Origin: NAK82 sp036172345 | GTDB lineage: Bacteria > Chloroflexota > Anaerolineae > 4572-78 > NAK82 | Direction of reading: 5' to 3' | Assembly: GCA_036172345.1 (NCBI GenBank) | Contig: JASFBB010000095.1 | Location: 1 to 18,802 of the forward strand | Length of the DNA stretch: 18,802 nucleotides | In this document: in pieces, positions 1 through 7,090 of the stretch | How the letters are laid out: the number at the start of each line of letters is the position of its first letter | How positions within the stretch are numbered: the stretch's first letter is position 1 | Notes under the pieces: generated by a model | Told to the model about the DNA's origin: nothing | Database searches by the model: none | Seen by the model: only the letters and a program-made list of their open reading frames with translations | Position numbers and translations under genes: made by a program

Positions 1-126
1 GGTGGTCTTACCGGCACCATTAGGGCCGACCAAGGTCACAAATTCTCCGGCGCTCACGTGTAGGGTGATGCCCCTGAGCACCAGGCGGCTACCAAATGCT
101 TTGACCACCCCTTTTATCTCGATCAT
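1..126 (-). CDS. ccmA: Heme exporter ABC ATPase CcmA, N-terminal fragment
   Basis: First 42 codons of an ABC transporter ATPase; the rest lies beyond the left edge. The fragment runs from ATG (126-124) through the first beta strands to an intact Walker A motif, GPNGAGKTT (residues 34-42). Family knowledge: CcmA is the cytoplasmic ATPase of the CcmAB(CD) complex, which drives release of heme-loaded CcmE for cytochrome c maturation. The sequence alone only proves an ABC ATPase. The CcmA assignment comes from its position as the last visible gene of a ccm operon and from CcmA-like phrasing around 'LRGITL' and 'GEFVTLVGPNG'. Its ATG overlaps the TGA of the preceding gene as ATGA, indicating translational coupling. 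ccmB, ccmC and ccmD may follow to the left but are not visible. Confidence 0.82.
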   Translation of the reverse strand, partial: MIEIKGVVKAFGSRLVLRGITLHVSAGEFVTLVGPNGAGKTT

Positions 127-1439
127 TGCGTGTCGTGGAAACGCTGCCACAGGCGAGCGAGCGCTGCTTTGCGGTGAGCGCGGGCACGACGGTAAACGGA
201 TTCGCTCAATTGACCGGCCTGGTATGCCTCGTCCAGACGTGCTAAGGTGAGCAGGAGGCGATTGCGCTCCATCTCAAGCTCCTCTTTCGTCCTCGCTGGC
301 GGTTGAATGGTGCCGAGCTGAACACGGCGGACACGCCATACCGGATACGCTATACTCAAAGCGATCATAAGACCACCGAGAGATAACATTGCCCATAGCA
401 CCAACGAATGCTCGATGCGCTGCGAGACCTCGGAGCTCGATTCGAGATCGCCGTGAGGCGTTTCTGCCGGAGCATCGAGGAGCCGAATTTGGTCTAGGTG
501 GTTCAAGGTGATACCCAACAGCTGCCCCGCTCTCAGGTCCTCACCGATGAATTGCAGGAAATTTTGCCCTTGAGCGGTTCGCTCTCCCACGAAGCGAAGC
601 AGGTCACTGCGCATCTCTGCACCCACATCCATCAACAGTCCGTTTACTGCGATAGTATCGTAATAAAGGCGGCGATCGAGGATGATAGAGGAAGTGCTGT
701 AAGGCACTAGATACAGAAAAGCAACATCGAAGGTTTCTTCCCCTGGCAATAGCGGCGTGGTCGCTGCGAGCTCATCCGGTCTGATGATGAAGTCAACACC
801 CGGTGTGCCTGATTGCAAGGTCAGAGCTCGCGCGCCTGTGGGCAGGGCCATCCGCACAGTCTCACGCATGCCTTGATCGTTTGTCGCGCCGACGAAAGCT
901 CGATCTCCCTCGTTGCCGAATTGGTATAACTCCAGAACCGAGAGGATGCCGCGCTCGCGCACCAGGATGATGAAATGGAAACGCTTGATGCGAATCGTCT
1001 CCGGCACATTGGTCGTCTCACACACATTCAACGCAACCGAAGCTCGGGTGGAACCCGGCTCAAAGCTGACGATGTTCGAATGAAATGTGACGCCTTGGTA
1101 TTCCGCTTCCGCGCGATAGAGAGAGTGGGCATCGGTATCCAACCCTTCGAAGCGAAAATAACCTTGTGCATCGGTTGAGGTTGAGAGGGGAGGATACTCG
1201 ACCTCGAGACGCCAGTGCCGCAGGCGAACAGAGATCCCTGCGACCGGCTGTTGGGTGGTCGTGTTCTGCACCCGCCCGATCAGGATACCGCGCGGCGTCT
1301 CCGTCACCGCTTGGGCGAAGGATAAAGGCGCAGCAGGCCAGACAAGCATAGCGAGCCCTATAGCCGTGAAAACCACTACAACGTAGATGACGTTCCTCAT
1401 ATTGGGAATGAATGTGGACAAGCGCATATTAGTCCGCAT
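123..1439 (-). CDS. Exported membrane-anchored protein with carboxypeptidase-regulatory-like domain, ccm-linked
   Basis: A 438-residue protein not assignable to a named enzyme. Seen in the sequence: a hydrophobic signal/anchor around residues 16-43 ending near 'SFAQA'; a beta-rich domain at about 50-140 with the GRVQN...PVAG...V.LR and 'DAQGYFRFEGL' pattern of carboxypeptidase-regulatory-like (CarboxypepD_reg, Ig-like) domains; a second extracytoplasmic region to about 345; a transmembrane helix at about 347-369; and a basic, helical cytoplasmic tail containing 'LARLDEAYQAGQLSE', like the regulatory helices of CcmI-type proteins. It sits between the zinc-ribbon gene (11-base overlap) and ccmA (ATGA overlap), so a role in heme or apocytochrome handling outside the membrane is inferred. 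An alternative ATG at 1427 would follow the upstream stop by one base; neither start has a strong ribosome binding site. Confidence 0.75.
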   Translation of the reverse strand: MRTNMRLSTFIPNMRNVIYVVVVFTAIGLAMLVWPAAPLSFAQAVTETPRGILIGRVQNTTTQQPVAGISVRLRHWRLEVEYPPLSTSTDAQGYFRFEGLDTDAHSLYRAEAEYQGVTFHSNIVSFEPGSTRASVALNVCETTNVPETIRIKRFHFIILVRERGILSVLELYQFGNEGDRAFVGATNDQGMRETVRMALPTGARALTLQSGTPGVDFIIRPDELAATTPLLPGEETFDVAFLYLVPYSTSSIILDRRLYYDTIAVNGLLMDVGAEMRSDLLRFVGERTAQGQNFLQFIGEDLRAGQLLGITLNHLDQIRLLDAPAETPHGDLESSSEVSQRIEHSLVLWAMLSLGGLMIALSIAYPVWRVRRVQLGTIQPPARTKEELEMERNRLLLTLARLDEAYQAGQLSESVYRRARAHRKAALARLWQRFHDTQ

Positions 1440-2022
1440 CTCTATACTCTTCTTGCCTCAGTTTCGCGCCGCAGTACATGCAAAAGAGATCCTCGGGTTG
1501 GCATATTTGCCCACAATGAGGACATGTCCGCCCTCCTGGCCTATCGGCACCCGCTGAATGTTTGATCAAAAGGGCAATCTCTTCATCAACTGCCCCTCTG
1601 AGCTCGACCGGCAGGGAGGGAGGCACAGTGTCACCGCCTTCGCGCAAGCGGAGGACTGCCTGTTCGATCTCTTGATCGTATACAGTCTCGGGATCCGGGG
1701 TGAGATGATCCAGCTGGCGCAAGACTCGAGCGGCCTCAAGGGTTAGTTGGCGATGCAACACTTGGTAATCGTCGGTAGCAAGCTTGCCCATAGCGTGATC
1801 GAACTCCGCGTCGTGCAAGGCAGCGTAGAGCGCTTCACGCCGTGCCAATAGCGTTGCACGCATCAGAAGAGGTTCCGCACCGGCTTCCCATGCACCCAAC
1901 CCCTGCCCACCCACTGGGATCCCAGATGGTACCGGTGCATGCGCTCCGCGCAGGGGCCACAGCACAAAAACCAACACGCCACCTACTAACAATAACGCCA
2001 AGCCGAGAAAATAGAGTGTCAT
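1429..2022 (-). CDS. CcmI-like membrane protein with C-terminal zinc ribbon
   Basis: A 197-residue protein. One N-terminal transmembrane helix (about residues 3-23, very hydrophobic, ending 'VLWPL') is followed by a charged helical segment ('REALYAALHDAEFDHAMGKL', about 62-82) resembling the cytoplasmic N-terminal part of CcmI/CycH. A C-terminal zinc ribbon has Cys167-x2-Cys170, an extra Cys174 and Cys181-x2-Cys184. CcmI normally works with CcmF and CcmH in heme ligation to apocytochrome c. The TPR domain of proteobacterial CcmI is absent, so this is a short version with a metal-binding tail. Its start codon overlaps the stop of the TlpA/CcmG gene as ATGA, and its end overlaps the next gene. 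The CcmI relationship is inference; the helix and cysteines are seen directly. Confidence 0.72.
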   Translation of the reverse strand: MTLYFLGLALLLVGGVLVFVLWPLRGAHAPVPSGIPVGGQGLGAWEAGAEPLLMRATLLARREALYAALHDAEFDHAMGKLATDDYQVLHRQLTLEAARVLRQLDHLTPDPETVYDQEIEQAVLRLREGGDTVPPSLPVELRGAVDEEIALLIKHSAGADRPGGRTCPHCGQICQPEDLFCMYCGAKLRQEEYRDAD

Positions 2023-2612
2023 GGCTGGGATACGTCCTTTGTCAAGAGGCGATCGAGCAAGGCGTGGAGCTGTGCCTGGCCGATCGGACCGATCTGCACG
2101 TGCTGCACAATCCCGTCGTGATCGATGAAGAAAGTTTCGGGCACCCCTGTGGCCCGATACGCTTGATAGATGCGCGAGCCAATATCAGCACCGTTGGGAT
2201 ACGTGATCTCGAAACGTTTCAGATACGCCAGGGCAGCCGTATCGGTGTCCAGATAGTCTACTCCAATGAACCACACACCGCGCGGGCGATAAGCACGCCA
2301 GGCACGCTCCAGAATAGAGGCCTCGCGCGCACACTCGATGCACCACGATGCCCATATATTCAACACCACAACGTGCCCGCGCAGATCCGCAGAGGAGAAC
2401 CTTTGACCGACAAATTCACCATTGATGGCAGCAATCTCGAATGGGGGGGCCGGCTTACCTTGGAGCGTTGCGGACGTACGCGGTTGCAATCCCAGGGCCA
2501 ACAAACCGAGCAACGTCCCCACCAATGCCAATACGACGATCAGCCAGATCAAACGCTGTCCGGCCGGGTGTGGCCTAGCAGGAGAGGAGGTGAGTGGATT
2601 GCCCGCTGTCAT
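2019..2612 (-). CDS. TlpA/ResA/CcmG-family thiol-disulfide oxidoreductase
   Basis: A membrane-tethered thioredoxin-fold protein of about 197 residues. A signal anchor (about residues 21-43) is followed by a redoxin domain: 'GKPAPPFEIAAINGE', then 'VVVLNIWASWCIECA' with the CxxC active site, then the cis-proline region 'TGVPETFFIDHDG'. Family role: keeps CcmH and the CxxCH motif of apocytochrome c reduced outside the membrane. The WCIEC dipeptide differs from the common WCxPC form, which may shift its redox potential. Start choice: ATG at 2612 gives an ATGA overlap with the ccmH stop, as at two other junctions in this operon; an in-frame ATG three codons upstream (2621) is equally possible. 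It lies between ccmH and the zinc-ribbon gene, supporting a CcmG role. Confidence 0.9.
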   Translation of the reverse strand: MTAGNPLTSSPARPHPAGQRLIWLIVVLALVGTLLGLLALGLQPRTSATLQGKPAPPFEIAAINGEFVGQRFSSADLRGHVVVLNIWASWCIECAREASILERAWRAYRPRGVWFIGVDYLDTDTAALAYLKRFEITYPNGADIGSRIYQAYRATGVPETFFIDHDGIVQHVQIGPIGQAQLHALLDRLLTKDVSQP

Positions 2613-3109
2613 TCCCGCCATGCATCCAACTCTTGTTGCACACGTCTGATATACTCGTCTTCTGCTATGTCGCTCGGAATGGCCGGGATCTCTTTCCTTG
2701 CAGAGAGCTTTGTCCAGCGATGCATCAGATAACCGAGCATGCCCAGCCCAGCTAAAATAGCTAGGATGGGTACAACCCAGACACTGAGGAAAAAGCCGCG
2801 GGTTGGGGGCACTTGTAGCACATGGTCGCCGTACCGAGCCGCAAAGTATTCGAGAATCTCTTGATCGGTTTTGCCCGCGGCCAGCAGCTCACCGATCTTG
2901 GCGCGCCATTGGGCACACGTCTCCGTTGGGCAGTCGGCCACGTTGATACCAGTGCATGTAGGGCAGCTCAGTTGCTTAGCCACCCGATTGATCTCGTCTG
3001 GTGAGGGCGTTTGAGCAAGCACGCTCGGGACATCCCAAGCAAGCGCCAACATTAGCAGAAAGGTCGAAAACACAAGATATCGAAATCCAGTTCTCAACAC
3101 TTCGTACAT
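2609..3109 (-). CDS. ccmH: Cytochrome c maturation protein CcmH
   Basis: A 166-residue CcmH/CycL-type protein: signal peptide (about 1-32, 'SVLAQ'), then the redox motif 'QLSCPTCTG' with Cys49 and Cys52, a three-helix domain ('AGKTDQEILEYFAARYGDHV') and a C-terminal membrane helix (about 106-128). CcmH reduces apocytochrome thiols and takes part in heme ligation with CcmF. Two additional cysteines, Cys60 and Cys65 ('ADCPTETC'), follow the canonical pair. The open frame extends upstream to 3241 inside ccmF, but the ATG at 3109 is preferred. It is preceded by GAGGT with a 7-base spacer, starts the signal peptide, and lies two bases after the ccmF stop. The 3' end overlaps the TlpA-like gene. 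Confidence 0.92.
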   Translation of the reverse strand: MYEVLRTGFRYLVFSTFLLMLALAWDVPSVLAQTPSPDEINRVAKQLSCPTCTGINVADCPTETCAQWRAKIGELLAAGKTDQEILEYFAARYGDHVLQVPPTRGFFLSVWVVPILAILAGLGMLGYLMHRWTKLSARKEIPAIPSDIAEDEYIRRVQQELDAWRE

Positions 3110-3111
3110 CG

Positions 3112-5244
3112 CTACGACCTCGCTGCCACAGCATGACCGGAGGCACTTGCGGCCACAGCAGCGCGACGTTTCTCCGCCTGAGTTGGCCACACGGCCACCG
3201 CTGTGCCAAAAATGAACACCAATCCGCCCACCCACAGCCAATTCACCAAAGGTTCGACGTAGGCCTTAAAGGTGGCCGTAGCGCCTCCATTCTCCCATCC
3301 TGCCAGGATAATATAGAGATCCTCGGCGAGCGAATGGTACATTGCCGGTATGGTCATCGCTTGTTCTTGCGCGATGAAAAAGTCTTGCGCGGGTTGGAGC
3401 AAGCCGATAAATTGTCCACCACGGGTGATCTTCAACACAGCAGCGGTGCGCCGCACATCCTCCGCCGCAACGGAGGCGCTTATTAAGCCCTCGTAGGTCA
3501 CCCTGTAGGTGCCCGTGAGGGGCGAGATAATTGTGAGCGACTCACCTTGGGCCAGATTGCGCTGTGTCTCTACCTTGAAGAAGTTGGTGCCGATGACACC
3601 CAAGGCGATCATCACGACTCCCAGGTGGACTAGATACCCTCCGTAACGGCGACGATTGTACTGGACCAAGTTGGACAGAGCGCTTAGATAGGACTCCTTG
3701 GTGACACGGTGGCGCGCACGGACGCCACGCCAGAATTCTTGCCCGATCACCACCAGCGTGAACACCAACAGGCCGTAAAATGTACTCACCGGAACGATGC
3801 GTAGTGAGGTGCCCGGCAAGGTAGCAAATTGGCGCAAGGTGGGCACAACTAGCAATCCCAGCGTTGTCACCAAACCTGCTAGGACGGGCCACACCAATAG
3901 ACGGGCTAATTTGCCCAAAGATGTGCGTCGCCAGGGCATCAAGGGGGCAATGCCCATTGTCAGCACCAGCAGGGCAAAGAGGGGACCGTTAACCCGATTA
4001 AAGAAAGGCGGACCCACAATCGCTTTCTGGCCGGAGAACAGCTCTGAAACCACTGGGAAAATGGTACCCCAGAAGGTCACGAAGAAGATGGCCAGAAACA
4101 ACAAATTGTTAAGCAGAAAGATCGCTTCACGGGATACGAGAGAGTCAAGCATGTTCTCGCTGCGCAAGCTATCCAACCGCGCAAACAGGAGGAGCACCGA
4201 GGCAACAAAGGTGGCCGCCACAAAGCCGAGGAAGAGTGGCCCTACGCCCGACTGAGCAAAGGCATGCACCGAGGAAACCACTCCACTGCGCGTGAGGAAT
4301 GTGCCGAAGATCACCAAGCTGTAGGTGATCATGACTAGCACCATATTCCACACTTTAAACATACCTCGTCTCTCTTGAATGATCACCGAGTGCAGGAAGG
4401 CAGTGCCCGTCAGCCACGGCATAAGCGCAGCGTTCTCCACAGGATCCCAGCCCCAATAGCCACCCCAACCCAGCACGCCATATGCCCACCACATGCCTAC
4501 CAGCAGCCCCATCGAGAGGAATAACCACGCCACCAATGTCCAGCGCCGAATCACCCGAATCCACAAGTCACCGGTCTGGCGCGTGCTCAACGCCGCCACA
4601 GCAAAAGCGAACGGGATCACAAAACCCACAAAACCCAGATAGAGCAAGGGAGGATGGATGATCATGCCCCAATGGCGCAGGAGTGGGTTGAGGCCATTGC
4701 CATCAGCAGGGGTGAGCCCGAGCTGATAGAATGGGGTGAACGTTTCCATCTCGGCCATCAGCTCGGCACCGGTTGTCATCCCGAGTGCCTTGAGTGGTGA
4801 TGCCAGAAGCGCCCAAACACCTGAAATCAGACTCAGGAAAAAGGCGAGCGTAAGCTGGGTCACCACGATTACCTTGGGGATCAAGGTACGCGTGCGCTGC
4901 CAGCCGCTGAGCACGGCAGCTGTAGCAAACAACGCCATCAACCAAGACCAGAAGAGAAGCGAGCCGGCTTGTCCACCCCATAATGCGGTGAGCTTGAAGA
5001 AGGCAGGCATCGCACGGTTGGTCACCTGGGCTACATACATCACACGGAAATCGTGGTTCAGCAGTAAAAGGAGCTCAATAAATACCGCCAGCGTCAGCGA
5101 TCCTGCCACAGCCAACACACCGTTGCGGGCACTTAGCACCAGCTCGATGATGTGCCGACGCTCACCCCACCACGCTGCCAGCGCTGCAAAGATGCTCAAC
5201 ACAAACGCCAACAAAAGTGCAACATAACCCAGATCAGCCGCCAT
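3112..5244 (-). CDS. ccmF: Heme lyase CcmF
   Basis: A 710-residue polytopic membrane protein, close to the usual CcmF length (about 630-680). It carries the WWD heme-handling motif 'GGYWGWDPVENA' (residues 261-272), flanked by conserved histidines in 'HWGMIIHPPLLYLGF' (His197) and 'TAFLHSVI' (His285), plus 'YLVHLGVVMIALG' further on. A large soluble loop lies near the C-terminus (from 'ETQRNLAQGES') before the final helix. CcmF takes heme from CcmE and attaches it to the CxxCH motif of apocytochrome c on the outer face of the membrane. The start ATG at 5244 is preceded by TAGGGA with suitable spacing. A 98-base gap separates it from ccmE, and ccmH follows after two bases. No frame damage seen. 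Confidence 0.97.
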   Translation of the reverse strand: MAADLGYVALLLAFVLSIFAALAAWWGERRHIIELVLSARNGVLAVAGSLTLAVFIELLLLLNHDFRVMYVAQVTNRAMPAFFKLTALWGGQAGSLLFWSWLMALFATAAVLSGWQRTRTLIPKVIVVTQLTLAFFLSLISGVWALLASPLKALGMTTGAELMAEMETFTPFYQLGLTPADGNGLNPLLRHWGMIIHPPLLYLGFVGFVIPFAFAVAALSTRQTGDLWIRVIRRWTLVAWLFLSMGLLVGMWWAYGVLGWGGYWGWDPVENAALMPWLTGTAFLHSVIIQERRGMFKVWNMVLVMITYSLVIFGTFLTRSGVVSSVHAFAQSGVGPLFLGFVAATFVASVLLLFARLDSLRSENMLDSLVSREAIFLLNNLLFLAIFFVTFWGTIFPVVSELFSGQKAIVGPPFFNRVNGPLFALLVLTMGIAPLMPWRRTSLGKLARLLVWPVLAGLVTTLGLLVVPTLRQFATLPGTSLRIVPVSTFYGLLVFTLVVIGQEFWRGVRARHRVTKESYLSALSNLVQYNRRRYGGYLVHLGVVMIALGVIGTNFFKVETQRNLAQGESLTIISPLTGTYRVTYEGLISASVAAEDVRRTAAVLKITRGGQFIGLLQPAQDFFIAQEQAMTIPAMYHSLAEDLYIILAGWENGGATATFKAYVEPLVNWLWVGGLVFIFGTAVAVWPTQAEKRRAAVAASASGHAVAARS

Positions 5245-5342
5245 GGAAAGTCCCTACACTCAGAAGAACGCGACTCAATATTCTCACCTTGACCGATCAA
5301 CTGCAACCACATATGGAAAACAAAGAATTCAAAATGCTTGAA

Positions 5343-5813
5343 TCAGCGCACCGCCTCGACCTTCTCTTCAACTATTCCCTTCTCTTCCTCGTACTTGGAA
5401 GGGCATTTCAGTAGAATAGTCTGCGCAGTAAAGACTTTGCCATCAAATTTCCCTTCCAAAATGGCTTCGGCGTCCGGTCGCAGCTGATCGGGCTTGGGGC
5501 CATGAAACACGACTGATAGTGCTTGCCCGTTCTCGTCAGCGATCTGGAAGCGTAATACCAGCTCACGTGGATCGAACTGGATCGCCGCGGCGGTCACTTT
5601 GCCGGAGACTCGCACGTAGCGGTCATATACTGCTTCCCCCCGTGCGTGCAACTCGCTGATGGTAAAGAAGTAAGCCGCCGTGCTCTGCGTCGCTGTAAAG
5701 ATAAGATAAATGACCGCCAGGGCAATGACACCGCCTCCTAATAGGAATTTGATGCGATTGCGCCTGGTTGGGCGAGATGAACATGGTAAAAAATCTGCTG
5801 ATTCTTCACCCAT
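5343..5813 (-). CDS. ccmE: Heme chaperone CcmE, CxxxY (Cys-type) variant
   Basis: A 156-residue CcmE: short cytoplasmic N-terminus, transmembrane helix (about residues 22-41), then the OB-fold beta barrel ('RGEAVYDRYVRVSGKV', 'FHGPKPDQLRPDAEAILEG'). The heme-binding segment reads 'TILLKCPSKYEEE': Cys137 replaces the histidine of classical HxxxY CcmE and Tyr141 is retained, giving the CxxxY motif known from Desulfovibrio and archaeal CcmE. In the family this residue binds heme covalently and hands it to CcmF. The start has a good AAAAGGTGG ribosome binding site. It is the first ccm gene of the minus-strand run; the 109 bases upstream are AT-rich and probably contain its promoter, but no convincing -35/-10 pair was found. 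Confidence 0.93.
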   Translation of the reverse strand: MGEESADFLPCSSRPTRRNRIKFLLGGGVIALAVIYLIFTATQSTAAYFFTISELHARGEAVYDRYVRVSGKVTAAAIQFDPRELVLRFQIADENGQALSVVFHGPKPDQLRPDAEAILEGKFDGKVFTAQTILLKCPSKYEEEKGIVEEKVEAVR

Positions 5814-5922
5814 AATTTTTCCACCTTTTCAATAAGAGATGAGCCCCAGCTACAAAATTTAATTTTAGCATTCCTGGATTAACATCGTATTAAACCCTCC
5901 ACGTCTCTTTGCTTTAGATAGA

Positions 5923-6870
5923 TTACTCGGGCGTCTCTATATCGGGGATATTGCGCCGTGGAGTGCCGCATGAGTGACAATAAAGCGCCTCGGGGTACAG
6001 GCGCGCGCCACACCGATAGCAGTAGTGAGCTGCTAACTTGCGCCCGAGCAATCCTGTGCGGGGCACATTCTCTGGGCACTTCCTATGGAGACGGTCGCGC
6101 ATAAAATAGCCCAGTCCGGCGCCCAGGAAAAATGAACCGGTCAAGGCAATGCCCCATCCCCAAGGTAATTCTGGATTCGCAGCAGCTGACACAGGTGAAT
6201 TAGAAAGAGTCTCCGACGCTTTGTGCATTGCATCGAACGACGGTATGTCAGTAGTGCGCCGGTAAGAGACACGAAGTGACCGCGATGTCCCTACAGTGAG
6301 TGACTCAACCGGGTAGCGCATGTAGAAGAGACCATCTCCGCGCTGCTCCATCGAGACATGGATGGGATCAGAAACGAAGTCCAGGGCACCAAGTGGTTGC
6401 TGCACCTCAAAACGAAAGCTCGTTATGGTTGTAGTCGCTGTGAAGACGAAGTGGATAGCGCGCATGTCTCCTTCGCGGATCAGGAGGCCATCTGCGTAGT
6501 ATTCGGCATGGAAACGTCGCACGGGGGTGGTCAGTGTCAGACGCTTGCCTTGTGAAGTCGCTTCAAGGCGGAACGCATCCAGGCTAATGAGCGCATTGGC
6601 GTCCTCATTCAGGTAAGCAACCGCGTGCATCTGTTGGACGCTCGCCGGCACCTCAATGCTCACAGTAGCGGGCAGAGACACTTCCGGTGCTAATTCAGCT
6701 TGGTAGATGACCAAGACCTCCGGACGATCGTACTCCGGCCATAACGCGACGGTCAGGCTGGCAAGCACGATTGGTGACTGTGCAGCGGCCTTCGCAGAAC
6801 AACTCAGCAACCCTGTGCACCCAAGGAGCAATATTCCCGCAGCCAGGCCCACCCATGTGGACAATCTCAT
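5923..6870 (-). CDS. Membrane protein with exported beta domain and cytoplasmic double-cysteine zinc ribbon
   Basis: A 315-residue protein not matched to a named family. An N-terminal hydrophobic leader contains 'LLLGC' at residues 14-18, a possible but imperfect lipobox. A beta-rich extracytoplasmic region follows (about 35-230), then a transmembrane helix (about 236-256), a basic patch 'RDRLHRK', and a zinc ribbon with Cys284-x2-Cys287 and Cys298-x2-Cys301. Topology predicts the outer domain outside and the ribbon in the cytoplasm, the same layout as the ccm-linked 438-residue protein but with a metal site. It lies 109 bases upstream of ccmE on the same strand, so it may belong to the cytochrome maturation unit; that is inference. 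If the leader is a lipoprotein signal, the C-terminal helix makes a double anchor. Confidence 0.72.
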   Translation of the reverse strand: MRLSTWVGLAAGILLLGCTGLLSCSAKAAAQSPIVLASLTVALWPEYDRPEVLVIYQAELAPEVSLPATVSIEVPASVQQMHAVAYLNEDANALISLDAFRLEATSQGKRLTLTTPVRRFHAEYYADGLLIREGDMRAIHFVFTATTTITSFRFEVQQPLGALDFVSDPIHVSMEQRGDGLFYMRYPVESLTVGTSRSLRVSYRRTTDIPSFDAMHKASETLSNSPVSAAANPELPWGWGIALTGSFFLGAGLGYFMRDRLHRKCPENVPRTGLLGRKLAAHYCYRCGARLYPEALYCHSCGTPRRNIPDIETPE

Positions 6871-6908
6871 CGGCTATGGATTCCCCGCTTCTAGCATGTT
6901 CTTCGCGT

Positions 6909-6937
6909 ATCATAACCCAAGAACTCGGATTATCCAA
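6909..6937 (-). promoter_or_regulatory. Candidate sigma-70 promoter for the 6870-5923 gene
   Basis: On the minus strand TTGGAT (6937-6932) is followed after 17 bases by TATGAT (6914-6909). The -10 matches consensus at 5 of 6 positions, the -35 only at 3. It would give a leader of about 30 bases. It sits in the 220-base divergent region shared with acnA. Confidence 0.4.
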
Positions 6938-6990
6938 ATCGCAATTGAAGAGCGGCTTTCGAGAGCGGTGGAATCCACGATTTCGGCAGC

Positions 6991-7018
6991 TGGACAGGGA
7001 TGATTGTCCGAGTACAAT
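6991..7018 (+). promoter_or_regulatory. Candidate sigma-70 promoter of acnA with overlapping dyad
   Basis: TGGACA (6991-6996) and TACAAT (7013-7018) each match consensus at 5 of 6 positions and are separated by 16 bases. Transcription would begin near 7025, leaving a leader of roughly 65-95 bases before acnA. A dyad GGACA-N8-TGTCC (6992-6996 and 7005-7009) overlaps the -35 element and spacer, where a repressor would block polymerase. Confidence 0.5.
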
Positions 7019-7090
7019 AGTATCGCCAGTGTGTTTTACTTGTGGGAGGCTACACCAACCACTGGTCTCTAACGCACCTATCCTGCCGTG

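Noticed and set aside
1842..2732. Long plus-strand open frame (about 296 codons) opposite the TlpA-like and ccmH genes
   Set aside because: Antisense to well-supported genes; translation has no domain pattern and is explained by codon bias of the opposite strand.
3112..3241. N-terminal extension of ccmH starting at 3241
   Set aside because: It would overlap the ccmF 3' end by 130 bases and place the signal peptide internally; ATG 3109 has a good ribosome binding site.
5849..5870. AT-rich palindrome between the 315-residue gene and ccmE as a terminator
   Set aside because: No GC stem; more likely AT-rich promoter DNA, and not distinctive enough to annotate.
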